In this document: positions 42,501 through 50,797 of the stretch, one piece after another
Numbering within the stretch: the first letter of the stretch is position 1
How the letters are laid out: each line of letters begins with the position of its first letter
NCBI RefSeq assembly: GCF_001425785.1
Contig: NZ_LMDI01000001.1
Coordinates: 62,001-126,000 of the forward strand
Length of the DNA stretch: 64,000 bases
From: Rhizobacter sp. Root1221
GTDB taxonomy: Bacteria > Pseudomonadota > Gammaproteobacteria > Burkholderiales > Burkholderiaceae_C
Direction of reading: 5' to 3'
Position numbers and translations under genes: made by a program
The notes under the pieces: model-generated
Database searches by the model: none
Told to the model about the DNA's origin: nothing
Seen by the model: only the letters and a program-made list of their open reading frames with translations

Positions 42501-44324
42501 GAGGTGGTGAACACTGCCGACAACACGGTCGTCGCCCGCACGGTGACCGGCACGGACGGCAGCTATCGCGTGCCCGACCTGCTGCCCGGCGTCGCGCTCG
42601 CGGTGCGCTTTCGCGAGCCGCAGTCTGGCGTCGTGTTCGGCTACCCGGTCAACGGCGAACAGTCACCGGGCTCCTCGGGGACGAGCTGCAATCCTTCCCA
42701 GGCGCTTGCCAACGGCACGAGCAGCTCGTGCGTCGACAAGGGCACGAGTCCGCAGCTCGGCATCGTGCTGGCGGCGGGCCAGGACCTGACGCAGCAAAGC
42801 CTTCCGGTCGACCCGAGCGGTGTCGTCTATGACGCAGGCGTGCGGACGCCGGTCAGCGGTTCCGTGGTCACGCTGGCGCCCACCGGTGTCTGCGCCGGCT
42901 GGAACCCGGCGAGCTCCGTCGTCGGCGCGAACCTCGGCGGTTATTCCGTCAACGGCAGCGCGATCTCGATGACGGTCGGCGCAAGCGGCTTCTACCAGTT
43001 CCTGTTCGCGGCTTCGGCACCGGCCTCGTGCCAATTCGGCCTGAGCGTGACGCCGCCGGCCGGGTACTCCTTCGTCTCGAAGCTGATTCCGCCGCAAGCC
43101 GGCTCGCTGACACCCCCGGGCGCGACCGGCAGTACCCATGCCGTGCAGCCGCAACCGACGGCGCCGACCGGCGCGGTCGGCACGGCGACCACGTACTTCT
43201 TGAGCCTGGTCAGCGGCTCGGCCGGCGCGAACATCATCCACAACCACATCCCGCTCGACCCGGCGTTGCCGAACGGCATCTCGCTGAGCAAGACCGGCGA
43301 CAAGTCGGTCGCCGAGGTCGGCGACAGCGTGCGCTACAGCATCGCGGTGCAGCTCACCTCGGGTGAACTGCCGCGCCAGCTCACGGTGCTCGACCGCCTG
43401 CCGGCAGGCTTCACCTACATCAAGGGGACCGCCTCGGTGAATGGCGTGGCGATCGCCGATCCGATGGGAGGGCCAGGGCCGCGGCTCGCGTTCAACCTCG
43501 GCCCGATGCCGGCCGACGGCAAGTTCTTGTTGCAGTACCGGTTGCGTGTCGGGGTGGGCAGCCAGCAGGGTGACGGCATCAACCGGGCGATCGGCTATGC
43601 CTGCGGCGTGCCGTCGGGTTGCCTGACGGCCGCGTTCACGCCGGTGGCTTCTAGCCTCGCGACCAACGAGGCGCAGCACCGGGTGCGTGTCACCGGTGGC
43701 GTGTTTGCACCGGAAGCCTGCATGGCCGGCAAGATCTTCGTCGACTGCAACGGCAACCAGATCCAGGACCGCGAGGAGCTCGGCATCCCCGGCGTGCGGC
43801 TGGTCCTGCAGGACGGCACGACGCTGATCTCCGACTCTGAAGGCAAGTACAGCTACTGCGGCCTGCCGCCGCGCAGCGCGGTGCTGAAGGTCGACTCGGC
43901 AACGCTGCCGCGCGGTTCGCGTCTCGTGACCTCGAGCAATCGCAACCTCGGCGACGCGCAAAGCCTGTGGCTCGACCTGAAGAACGGCGAGCTGCACCGT
44001 GCCGACTTCATCGAGGGCAGCTGCTCGAACCCCGTGCTGGAGCAGACGAAGGCGCGCCGCGCGCAAGGCGAAGTGCGCGCGCCCGAAGCGGAGAAGAAGG
44101 GCCCCGCGCTGCGCTTCGACAGCAAGGCGCATGGCCTGTCCAGCACGAGCTCGCCGCAGCAGGGCACGGACGGCGCGAACCAGACGGTGCCGAAGGCGCG
44201 CGCCGTGGCGCCGGCGTCATCGCCATCCGGACCACCACCACCACAGCCACCACCACCACCGGGATCGCCGTCGACATTGACCCCCGCCACCGAAACCGAG
44301 GGAGGTTCCGATGCGGCGCGCTGA
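36525..44324 (+). CDS. giant DUF11/SdrB-repeat surface protein, 2599 aa
   Basis: The ATG at 36525 follows a TTG in frame. The N-terminus has a late signal-type segment (AARWLLALGCAFAPALALAVD, residues about 40-60). About eight DUF11 repeats of 100-110 aa follow (typical ADLSVTKS..P..., NNAGP, LPAG...). Five SdrD-B/Cna-B-like repeats come next (SIAGRVYGDNNNNGSIDAGE type). Then come two more DUF11 units and two SdrB-like units, the last with Cys residues (FVDCNGNQIQDREELG). The C-terminus is Ala/Lys- and then Pro-rich (PPPPQPPPPPGSP). The repeats are rod-like Ig folds of adhesins. No LPxTG or autotransporter domain is present, so export probably relies on the two downstream genes. It overlaps the next gene by 14 bases. 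Confidence 0.88.
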   Translation: MKYRVLRDPKATPADLIHTSLDPEGAPRPPTRTVLRAAARWLLALGCAFAPALALAVDAQISGFTDNPDPAVRGGPITYTIVAENTDGDIANNVVVTYALPANTQFVSVSDAAVPGACVHDGASPGTVTCTYPTLRGTLAAPAGPTRTINVVLRTMGSSVATLNSTVNITTTDPDINPANNSLTQNTTVNNGADLSASLSGSPNPATGGDLVSWTVSGSNLGPNTSGAVTFTSTLPGVLTYVSAGSGGNGWSCGAAGQVVTCTSAAAAVGAYPSFPIVTRITGATGGTLTLSGNISSSVGDPDSSNNSPVASVTVNPGADLTVSQDPPSPNPATSGNAVTFTLHPSNLGPHPATAGAQVSFALPAGFAFSSATPSAGWACPDPSPGTTVTCTFAGSLASGASGVLTIVATTPSVATPTVFNNIAATIAPNVGGPADPNASNNSATRSVTVSPDGLDLSVTKSKTPNFVALGANMASTIVVNNAGPRTAASGSITLVDALDPAKEQYVGASGTNWSCVSAAPNVNCTYNAALGIGNSSTLTITTQALAAGTATNNATTSYSGTPGDFNSANDLIGASVSVTAANNSPDLQVALSAATAGGTQTTVEANETQVVYTLAVTNKVIATPADANGVVVTLSIPGRTSATNVTLDATVLTNTSGTSNATFSCTGTGTGSTGNVVCTQTGGTQLSPGDVVTFTVAANRVMADGTSNANASAVSSAQGDPLPSDNSTSLPITIDPIADVEVVSKLLAANPVLAGTNAIYTITLRNNGPSSAANLSMTDVFTIPGGDTGFTFISASASNGGSCSGLTAATTYSSGAPTITCSWGAAVGNGGTRTVTVTVRPNWQSGSAARTLDNIATVSTTTAEDSVGGQGSASNNKSQTLNISPAQVDMLINDSDLVDPLGYDPSVPANNDITYAVVASNNGPSLASGVGFTFTMSPPAGKTITFRGDGAAAGVAAANSSGTIAGSLCDQVGTPVTGPSTLTVTCLYTAPGQVANAASVTRHLVFRADTAPNTGGDTYTTSATAVLNETDSNTSNNTEGETTTVRVRADLSIVKTPSSNPVQLREPFTWSVVVSNAGPGDSQTTGLTDTLPAGMVFGAGTPTWAISGGGATGSCSVAGQTMTCAFGVLSAGRNVTVTVPARVTTYPSGGLTQNCASASTSEVDPNSTNSVSICAPLTVQRSSIAGTAFQDRDRTGANAGTPQAAPTEPRIAGVAVQLSGTDAYGNAVSQSTTTDASGNYSFTNLSPADASGYTVTETQPAGFVNGPAAPPAPAAGGSYAGGGSAGNSSYGAILLAANTSGTGYDFPEVRQPSLSGFVYADVNLNNVRNPGVDSAIAGATVRLLNANTLALVATTTTDGTGAYTFANLDPLITYTLEEPMPSSPTGLANGPVNPGLVNGAACASGCTAQPNTPSAGTDRITAIDLGAGTDGTQFNFGEQQVSTISGFVFADVNNNGVQNLPGDIGLAGVTIVLTGTDATGATINRTTTTAADGSYSFANLLPGTYTVTEPTQPAGSSNGLTIPGTGGGSATNIATLPSAISGIALTAAANASANNFAEIPSSSAIAGRVWLDANNNGSIDASEGGIAGVTIELIGTDANGPVSRTATTDSTGVFSFGTLAPGVYTLREPTQPTGTLNGRTIAGTIGGSPSGTATNVATLPSEISTITLGVGQNSVANLFGEVPAGSIAGRVYGDNNNNGSIDAGESGLAGVTITLSGTDDLGAPINQTTTTAADGGYTFASLRPGTYAVTEPQQPGGATNGITSAGSAGGSATAQSITPSAITAIVLAAGVNSTENNFGEIGNSPDLLVSKDHALPRFTVHNAASYRVRVRNAGELATTGDYTVTDRLPVGLTLAATPSGAGWSCVGAAGASVFSCSANAVIASGAANPNAIDVSVTVGPQAATSSPVHNVVLVEGGGELDARRPTTAERDAAINNPASLPVCNPAISHNVCRDPTVVQLAASLAGTVWYDGGSVSSLLDGGDTRLGGWQVEVVNTADNTVVARTVTGTDGSYRVPDLLPGVALAVRFREPQSGVVFGYPVNGEQSPGSSGTSCNPSQALANGTSSSCVDKGTSPQLGIVLAAGQDLTQQSLPVDPSGVVYDAGVRTPVSGSVVTLAPTGVCAGWNPASSVVGANLGGYSVNGSAISMTVGASGFYQFLFAASAPASCQFGLSVTPPAGYSFVSKLIPPQAGSLTPPGATGSTHAVQPQPTAPTGAVGTATTYFLSLVSGSAGANIIHNHIPLDPALPNGISLSKTGDKSVAEVGDSVRYSIAVQLTSGELPRQLTVLDRLPAGFTYIKGTASVNGVAIADPMGGPGPRLAFNLGPMPADGKFLLQYRLRVGVGSQQGDGINRAIGYACGVPSGCLTAAFTPVASSLATNEAQHRVRVTGGVFAPEACMAGKIFVDCNGNQIQDREELGIPGVRLVLQDGTTLISDSEGKYSYCGLPPRSAVLKVDSATLPRGSRLVTSSNRNLGDAQSLWLDLKNGELHRADFIEGSCSNPVLEQTKARRAQGEVRAPEAEKKGPALRFDSKAHGLSSTSSPQQGTDGANQTVPKARAVAPASSPSGPPPPQPPPPPGSPSTLTPATETEGGSDAAR

Positions 44325-47300
44325 TCGTCACCCCAAACATAGCCTCATGCGCCGCCCCATGCGCCGTCAACTGATGCTCGCGCTCGGCGCAGCGTTCCCA
44401 CTGTGCGTTGCCGCGCAATCGGCGCCGCCGGCAGGTTCGCCCACCGATGTGCGCTACACCGAACCGACCGCTGGCGTGCCGGCGCTGTATCCGCGCTCGA
44501 ACGAGAGCGATGCGTCGCCGAAGGTCTTCCTCGCCGGAGAATACGCGGCCAATGCAGCCGTCGGGCGCCTCGTGGTCGAAGCGGACCGCAATGCGGTTCC
44601 GGCCGACGGCCAGAGTCCGGTCAAGCTGAAAGTGCGTGTGTACGGACGCGACGGCGCGCCGTTGAAGGCGCCCGTGTTCCTGACGATCGAACATTCGGGC
44701 GGACGCGTGCTGCTGCCTAACGCACGCACCGACGAGCTCGGCCCGCGGCGCCAGGACGCCGATCGCGCAGTGCCGGGCGTTCAATTGAAGGTCGAAGGCG
44801 GTGAAGCCGAGTTCACACTCCTCGCGCCGTTCGAGGCGCAGGACGTGCGGCTGCGCGTCACTGCGGGCGCCGAGCAGGCGTCGGGCGTGATCAGCTTCGT
44901 GCCCGAGATGCGCGACATGGTCGCTGCCGGCCTGATCGAAGGCGTGATCAACTTTCGCCGCCATGGCGGCGGCGTGATCCAGCCGACACGAAGCAACGAC
45001 GGTTTCGATCAGGAAATTCAGGCTTGGTCGCGCCAGTTCAATGGCGGCAAGGCCGATGCCAGCGCGCGCACCGCGTTCTATCTGAAGGGCACGGTGAGCG
45101 GGGAATATCTGCTGACTGCCGCCTATGATTCCGACAAGGACACGCGCGCCCGCCTGCTGCGCGATGTGCGCCCTGACGAGATGTACCCGGTCTACGGCGA
45201 CGCGTCGCTGCGCAGCTTCGATGCGCGTTCGGCTGATCGGCTCTACGTGCGCGTCGACAAGGACAAGAGCTACGTGCTCTACGGCGACTTCGTGACCGGG
45301 GACGGCTTCACGCAGCCGATCGGGCAGGGCGCGGTCGCATCGCTGAAGCAACGCAGCCTCGGTGCCTACAACCGCACCGCGACCGGCGTGCGGGTGCACC
45401 ACGAGAAGGACGGCTTCACCGGCAGTGCATTCTTGTTCAACGACACGCTGCACCAGGTCGTCGAAGAATTCGCGAGCCAGGGGTCGGGCCCGTACGGGCT
45501 GCGCAACAACGCGGTGCTCGAGGGCAGCGAGAAGATCGAGGTGATCGTGCGAGACCGCACGCAGCCGTCGCGCATCGTCAGCGTGCGCGCATTGCAGCGC
45601 CTGGTGGACTACACCTTCGAGCCGTTCTCCGGCCGCATCCTGCTGACCACATTCCTGTCAGCGTTCGATGAGAACCTGAACCCGGTGTCGCTGCGCGTCA
45701 CTTACGAGGTGGACCAGGGCGGCGAACGTTTCTGGGTCGGCGGCGCCGACGCGCAGTACCGCGTCAACGGCTCGCTCGAGGTCGGCGGCTCCGCGGTCAC
45801 CGACCGCAACGAGCTGGCGCCGTACGAGCTCGAAAGCGCGAATGCGACGCTGCGCTTCGGCCCGAAGACTGCGCTGGTCGCCGAAGTCGCGCGCAGCGCG
45901 AGCACGGTCAACACCAATCCGACGAATCAGACGGTCACGCCGGGGCTCGCGAACAAGCTCGGCGACGTCGAGGGCCACGCCTGGCGGGTCGAGTTCGCGC
46001 ACGAAGACGAAACCGACGAGGTGCGCGCATTCGCCGGCCGCGCATCGCCGGAGTTCAACAACGCGGCCGCGCCACTGAACGGCGGCCGTGCGGAAGCGAA
46101 CGTCCAGGCCAAGCACAAGCTGACGCAAACGCTCAGCGCCTATGCCCAGTACCTGTCGAGCGACGACCTGACGGACGGTGGCGGCAAGAAGACGGCCGCC
46201 GGTGCCGGCCTGCGCTGGGCCGCGACCGAACGGCTGACGTTCGACGGCGGTCTGCGCTCGGAACGCGAGACCATCGGCACGCAAGGCAACGGCCTGCTGA
46301 CCGCGCCGTTCGGCTCGACGGCCGGCCTCACCGGCAGCATCGGCAGCGGTTCGGGCGGCGGCGCGATCGGCTTCGGCAATCAATCGATCGACCCGGCCAC
46401 CGGCTTGCCGATCATCACGCAGGGCGGGCTCGCGAATTCGGTCACCGATCTGCCCGCGGGCACGAAGCTCGCGAGCGAAGGCGTTCGCCTCGGTGCCGGT
46501 TACCGCGTGACCGACCGCTTCACGCTCGGAGGCGAAGTCGAGCAGGACGTCTCCGGCGACGCACGGCGGCGCCAATCGGTGGGCGGTGACTATCAACTCG
46601 GCGAACGCACGAAAGCCTACGGCCGCTACGAACACCAGAGCGGCTGGGTCAACAGCGCCGGCGTTACATCGACCGGCCGCAGCGGAAACGCGTTCGTGTT
46701 CGGCGTGAACACGAGCGCGACGCAGGATACGCAGGCCTTCAGCGAATACCGGCTGCGCGACGCGATCAGCGGGCGTGACATGGAGATCGCGTCCGGCGTG
46801 CGCACCGGCTGGAACCTCGCCGAAGGACTGCGCCTGAGCACCGGCTACGAGCGCGTCGAGGTACTGTCGGGGCTGACTGCCACCGCGGATGCGGTCAGCG
46901 TCGGCGTCGACTACACCGCGAATCCGCTCTGGAAGGGCAGCACCAAGCTCGAGTTCCGGCGCTCCGGCGATGTCGACGACACTGCCGACAACGAAGCCTT
47001 CGACACGACCTTGTGGCAGGCGCTGGTCGCGCGCAAGCTCGATCGCGACTGGACGCTGCTCGGGCGCAACTACCTGTTGCTGACCCGCTATGCGAGCCGC
47101 GGCGACGTCGTTCAGGACCGTGCGCAGATCGGCGTTGCCTATCGTGATACCGACACCAACCGCGTCAACGCGCTGGCGAAGATCGAGCACAAGCTCGAGC
47201 GCGACGCGAGCGATGCGGCGGCGGGCGAACTGCGGTCGCGGGCCTGGATCGCATCGACGGTCGGCGACTTTCATCCGTCGCGCCCGTGGTGGATGACCGG

Positions 47301-47667
47301 CCGCCTGGCAGCGAAGTGGCAGCGCGACCGCTTCGAGCGCGGCGTGGAAGACAGCTTCCGTGCGGTGCTGCTGTCCGGTCGCGTCGTCTACGACGTGACC
47401 GAGAACTGGGACGTCGGGCTGCTCGCGGCCACGCAGTTTGGCCAGCTCGGCGCGCGCCAGAGCGCGTTTGGCGCCGAGGTCGGCTACCTGCTGAAGCAGA
47501 ACCTGTGGCTGTCGGTCGGCATGAATGCCACCGGCTTCAAGGGCGACTCCGACCTCACCGGCTACGAATACACGCAGCGCGGCGTCTACATCCGCCTGCG
47601 CTTCAAGTTCGACGAGACCTTGTGGCGCGGCAAGGACCGGAACGTGAACCGCGCGCTGGACCGCTGA
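44311..47667 (+). CDS. outer-membrane beta-barrel-like protein with N-terminal Ig-type domain, 1118 aa
   Basis: The ATG at 44311 has a site (GGGAGG) and a signal peptide after a basic leader (MLALGAAFPLCVAAQSA). Residues about 85-205 look like an invasin/bacterial Ig-type domain (DGQSPVKLKVRVYGRDGAPL). Residues about 250-1118 are alternating amphipathic beta strands separated by polar turns and end in aromatic strands (RGVYIRLRFKFDETLW), like a large outer-membrane barrel. It is coupled to the DUF11 gene and is the best candidate for its secretion or anchoring. No plug (TonB) motif is seen. Confidence 0.8.
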   Translation: MRRADRHPKHSLMRRPMRRQLMLALGAAFPLCVAAQSAPPAGSPTDVRYTEPTAGVPALYPRSNESDASPKVFLAGEYAANAAVGRLVVEADRNAVPADGQSPVKLKVRVYGRDGAPLKAPVFLTIEHSGGRVLLPNARTDELGPRRQDADRAVPGVQLKVEGGEAEFTLLAPFEAQDVRLRVTAGAEQASGVISFVPEMRDMVAAGLIEGVINFRRHGGGVIQPTRSNDGFDQEIQAWSRQFNGGKADASARTAFYLKGTVSGEYLLTAAYDSDKDTRARLLRDVRPDEMYPVYGDASLRSFDARSADRLYVRVDKDKSYVLYGDFVTGDGFTQPIGQGAVASLKQRSLGAYNRTATGVRVHHEKDGFTGSAFLFNDTLHQVVEEFASQGSGPYGLRNNAVLEGSEKIEVIVRDRTQPSRIVSVRALQRLVDYTFEPFSGRILLTTFLSAFDENLNPVSLRVTYEVDQGGERFWVGGADAQYRVNGSLEVGGSAVTDRNELAPYELESANATLRFGPKTALVAEVARSASTVNTNPTNQTVTPGLANKLGDVEGHAWRVEFAHEDETDEVRAFAGRASPEFNNAAAPLNGGRAEANVQAKHKLTQTLSAYAQYLSSDDLTDGGGKKTAAGAGLRWAATERLTFDGGLRSERETIGTQGNGLLTAPFGSTAGLTGSIGSGSGGGAIGFGNQSIDPATGLPIITQGGLANSVTDLPAGTKLASEGVRLGAGYRVTDRFTLGGEVEQDVSGDARRRQSVGGDYQLGERTKAYGRYEHQSGWVNSAGVTSTGRSGNAFVFGVNTSATQDTQAFSEYRLRDAISGRDMEIASGVRTGWNLAEGLRLSTGYERVEVLSGLTATADAVSVGVDYTANPLWKGSTKLEFRRSGDVDDTADNEAFDTTLWQALVARKLDRDWTLLGRNYLLLTRYASRGDVVQDRAQIGVAYRDTDTNRVNALAKIEHKLERDASDAAAGELRSRAWIASTVGDFHPSRPWWMTGRLAAKWQRDRFERGVEDSFRAVLLSGRVVYDVTENWDVGLLAATQFGQLGARQSAFGAEVGYLLKQNLWLSVGMNATGFKGDSDLTGYEYTQRGVYIRLRFKFDETLWRGKDRNVNRALDR

Positions 47668-47711
47668 ACACAAGCGGCCCCGTGCCGACCAACCTATCGC
47701 GACATGACACC

Positions 47712-48782
47712 ATGAACTTCGACCATTCCCTTATCGCGCTCGCCTTGCTGTTCGCGGCCTCAAGCGGTGCGCCGGCCCTCGCTCAATCGACGAACACCGC
47801 ACAGCTCGCGCCGTCCGCGAAGCGCATCAGCGACGAAGCCATCCAATCCGATCACCAGACCTACGACGGGATGCAGGCGCGCATCAAGGCGCTGAACGAT
47901 GGTGGACGGCGTGTCGCCGACTACCACCTTGCGAAGGCGCAGTGCTGGCTCGATGTGAGCTTTCACGAATACACCCGCAACGACCGCAGCGAGTTCCCGC
48001 AGGCAGCGCTCGGCGAGGCCGGGGCGCTGGTCGGTGCGATGGAGAGCAAGCAGTCGCCGCTGTCGTTCGAAACACCGCTGGTCAATGGGGCCGCGAAGCT
48101 GCGCCCGGACTTGTGGGCTGTCACGAGCGCACTGAAGGGCGACGCCGGCTTCGTCTGCGCGCAGCAGAAGATCGCCTGCGCCGAAGTCGAGCTGGTGCAC
48201 GCGGGCAACGAGTTCAACCAGCAGCAGTGGCGCCATGCGAAGCCGTATGTGCAGATCGCGGAAGACCTGATCGTCGAGGCGCAGACCCTGGCCGCAAGCT
48301 GCAGGCCGGCGGCCGCGCCCGTCGCCGTGCCGGCACCGACGAACGCACCCGCACCGGTCGCGCCCGCACCGGTCGCACCCGCGCGGGTCGAGTGGCTCGC
48401 ACATGTGGTCTTCGCATTCGATCGCTCCGGCGAGGGCGATATCCAGGGCGCCAGCCTCGGGCCGCTGCGCGAACTGGCCGATGCGATCGCGAAGGGGCGC
48501 ATCGCGGTCGGATCCGTGCGCCTCAGCGGTCACGCTGATCGATTGAACAGCACGGGCCAGGGCGACTACAACCTGCGCCTGTCTGAGCGGCGCGTGCAAA
48601 CGGTCCGCGAGATGCTCGTGCGAATGGGCGTCGACCCCGCCAAGGTGCGTACGCAGGCACGCGGCGATGAGTTGCCCGTGCAGGATTGCGCAGCATCCTC
48701 CAGGACCAAGAAGGCCCTCCAGGACTGCCTGCTCCCGAATCGACGCGTCGAGGTGCTTGTAGAGAGCATCCCGACGAATTGA
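47712..48782 (+). CDS. OmpA-family peptidoglycan-binding protein
   Basis: The protein is 356 aa from ATG 47712 with a signal peptide (LIALALLFAASSGAPALAQ). A helical middle part is followed by a Pro/Ala hinge (PAPTNAPAPVAPAPVAPAR) and a C-terminal OmpA domain: HVVFAFDRSGEG, LSGHADRLNSTGQGDYNLRL, LSERRVQTVREMLVRMG and NRRVEVLVE. It should tie the outer-membrane machinery to the cell wall. It is the third gene of the DUF11 block, 44 bases after the barrel gene. Confidence 0.9.
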   Translation: MNFDHSLIALALLFAASSGAPALAQSTNTAQLAPSAKRISDEAIQSDHQTYDGMQARIKALNDGGRRVADYHLAKAQCWLDVSFHEYTRNDRSEFPQAALGEAGALVGAMESKQSPLSFETPLVNGAAKLRPDLWAVTSALKGDAGFVCAQQKIACAEVELVHAGNEFNQQQWRHAKPYVQIAEDLIVEAQTLAASCRPAAAPVAVPAPTNAPAPVAPAPVAPARVEWLAHVVFAFDRSGEGDIQGASLGPLRELADAIAKGRIAVGSVRLSGHADRLNSTGQGDYNLRLSERRVQTVREMLVRMGVDPAKVRTQARGDELPVQDCAASSRTKKALQDCLLPNRRVEVLVESIPTN

Positions 48783-49120
48783 CCCACTGCCGCTGTGCGA
48801 AAGATGTGAAGGCAGTCGATCAAATATTCGGTGCCGTGTGACGGCGACTGCTACCCGCACGCGCGTCCCGTCTCATTCAAGATTCAATCTTCGGAAGATT
48901 GCGTAGTTCAGGGTCTCGGACTTCGTCGGTGACCCATTGCGCGGTACCGCAGCAGAGCGAACGACCAGTGCCCGCTCTCTGGGGCGCCTGTTATGGCTCC
49001 TGACTGTCCATTCAGGGTCGACAGCGCCCGACGACCAGCGGGGGTGGGTTGACGGACGGCAGTCGTTGACCGCAGGTGCTCGGGTTCACGGAGGCCCGGT
49101 AGGGCGGTAGCCGAGGTGTT
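48783..49120. other. short region between the OmpA gene and the tra run, with a hairpin
   Basis: No gene is seen in these 338 bases. A seven-base perfect stem (CAATCTT, loop CGG, AAGATTG) lies at 48885-48901, about 100 bases after the OmpA stop. It could slow or end transcription between the two convergent units, but it lacks a T-run. Confidence 0.4.
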
Positions 49121-49516
49121 TCACGCAAGCGACCTCGGAGGCTGCCCGTCTCGGCAGTAGTTCAAGCCGAGGTCGAAGGTCTGCTTGCGAGGCTTGTCGG
49201 TGCCGGGAAGCACGACACCGTCCTGCGAGAAGCGAACGTTGAGCCGGCTGCAGCCCGCCTGCTTGTACCGGCGCAAGGTTGTGACGTCGATCAAGATCGG
49301 CGACGTCGCCTTCATCCTGGTGGTGAGGGCTTCCGCCATCGGCCCGATAAGGATTCCGAAGGCCCTGCCTTCCGCCGACTCGATCGCGTTCACCAGCAGC
49401 GGGCGGAAGTCTTCGACGGGAAGACGGGCTTTTTGGGCCTCGGCGGCCGGTGCAACGAAGATCGCACTTATCGCGATCGAGAGGATGGAAGAGCACATCC
49501 TTGTCCGTATTGGCAT
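49121..49516 (-). CDS. small periplasmic protein of the tra region, 131 aa (start supplied by an IS end)
   Basis: The product has a signal peptide (ILSIAISAIFVAPAAEAQ) and a mature part of about 100 aa with two Cys (AGCSRLN, NYCRDG). The first ATG (49516) and its site (GGGAGG) come from the right end of the TnpB element. The original start may be the internal ATG at 49498 (MCSSILSIAIS), which gives a better signal peptide. It lies on the tra strand between traN and the DUF11 block and is probably a mating-apparatus gene. No family is recognised. Confidence 0.65.
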   Translation of the reverse strand: MPIRTRMCSSILSIAISAIFVAPAAEAQKARLPVEDFRPLLVNAIESAEGRAFGILIGPMAEALTTRMKATSPILIDVTTLRRYKQAGCSRLNVRFSQDGVVLPGTDKPRKQTFDLGLNYCRDGQPPRSLA

Positions 49517-50797
49517 CCTCCCGCCTTTGGGGCGAGATTTGGCGCCCACCTGGCTGGCGGATGCCTCGGTTCCTGCTTCATTGACCCGCCCATCGGCCGG
49601 GTCTCCACAGGCAAGGACGGCGTGCCCCGCCGCCCGGAGAATGTTCTTCGCAGCGTTCACGTCTGCGTGATCCTCGTGCCCGCAAGCGACGCATGCGAAT
49701 CGAGTCGACCGCCTGGAGGCGGCATCGACCGTCCCACATGCAAAGCAACGGCGACTCGTGTTCGCCGGCGGAACTGCGATGACCGTACCGCCAGCCTCGG
49801 CGACCTTGTACGTCAGCTGGTATCGAAAGCGACTCCAGCCTTCCTCCCAGATCGCTCGGTTGAGGCCGCGCTTCTGGGCATGAGAGCCGCCCGGGCGGCC
49901 GGTTGATGTGCGGGCGCTCGAAAGCATGTTCTTCACGCGAAGGTCCTCTATCGCGATGTACCGGGCGCTGCATGCCAAGTGGCTCGTAAGCTTGTGGGTC
50001 CAGTCGTTACGCGCCCCTGCAAGGCTGGCGCAGAGGCGCGCTAGACGCGCTCGACATCGGTGCCAGTTTCGGGACCGCCGTTGCTTACGCGCCAAAGACC
50101 GCTGCAACTCCGCAAGTTTTGCCTGCATTTTCCGCTGGCCACTCTCGCGATTCCAAAGCGAACCGTCCGATGCTGCGACCGAGACGTTGACTCCGACGTC
50201 AAGTCCCAGGGCACCCCCTGAAGTTGGTCGGCGCCCTGGGACCTGGACCTGGAACGAGGCAAACCAGTGCTCGCCGTCGAAGGAGACGGTGCAATTGCGA
50301 GGTGTGGCCGGAAGGGGGCGAGAGAGCCGCATCTTGCACCGACCGAGCTTGGGCACCTGCAGGTACGCCCACCCGTCGGTGTCGGTCAGTACCCGAACCC
50401 TTTGCGGCAAGCGAAAGCTCGTGCGCGCCCGCTTGGCCTTGAACACCGGGAGCGACTGAGACTTGGCATCGGCGGTTTGGCTCGCCTGAATCGCAAGAGA
50501 CAAATCGCGAAGCCGTTGCTGAAGTGCCTGAGCAATCGCGCAGGACAACCAGGCTGTCGAGGGCTCTGCCTTCCACTCGGTCAGCCATCTCGCCATTTCC
50601 GCATATCCTGCTGGCCGCAGTCCCGACTGAATCCGCTCCTTCTGACGCTCGAGGGCCTTGTTCCAGACCCAACGCGCCGCGCCCGCGCAGCGGGCAAGGC
50701 CTTCTGCCATCGCAGCGTCCGGCTCAAGGCGGTATCGGTAGCCACGCAGGACTCCCGAAGCGGAGTCGGCGGATGGATTAGCACTTGCCTTGGCCAT
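49121..50797 (-). CDS. tnpB: TnpB RNA-guided nuclease (IS605 OrfB), reading through into the next gene
   Basis: The TnpB part is 427 residues. The N-terminal region is LRGYRYRLEPDAAMAEGLAR. RuvC-like residues are D200 (LGLDVGVNVSVAASDG), E284 (IAIEDLRVKN) and D379 (GHEDHADVNAAKNIL), with a zinc finger RCFACG ... FACVACG. All catalytic residues are present, so an active nuclease is possible. No stop codon ends it: after SRPKGGR the frame runs through into the 131-aa protein (558 aa total). The start at 50797 overlaps the traN 3' end by 20 bases; the true start may lie slightly downstream. No tnpA partner is near. Confidence 0.9.
   Translation of the reverse strand: MAKASANPSADSASGVLRGYRYRLEPDAAMAEGLARCAGAARWVWNKALERQKERIQSGLRPAGYAEMARWLTEWKAEPSTAWLSCAIAQALQQRLRDLSLAIQASQTADAKSQSLPVFKAKRARTSFRLPQRVRVLTDTDGWAYLQVPKLGRCKMRLSRPLPATPRNCTVSFDGEHWFASFQVQVPGRRPTSGGALGLDVGVNVSVAASDGSLWNRESGQRKMQAKLAELQRSLARKQRRSRNWHRCRARLARLCASLAGARNDWTHKLTSHLACSARYIAIEDLRVKNMLSSARTSTGRPGGSHAQKRGLNRAIWEEGWSRFRYQLTYKVAEAGGTVIAVPPANTSRRCFACGTVDAASRRSTRFACVACGHEDHADVNAAKNILRAAGHAVLACGDPADGRVNEAGTEASASQVGAKSRPKGGRMPIRTRMCSSILSIAISAIFVAPAAEAQKARLPVEDFRPLLVNAIESAEGRAFGILIGPMAEALTTRMKATSPILIDVTTLRRYKQAGCSRLNVRFSQDGVVLPGTDKPRKQTFDLGLNYCRDGQPPRSLA

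Noticed and set aside
37244-47673. Very long minus-strand frames opposite the DUF11 and barrel genes
   Set aside because: They are Arg/Ala/Val-rich shadows produced by high GC at third positions; they lack ribosome sites and family-like sequence, while the plus-strand frames show clear domains.
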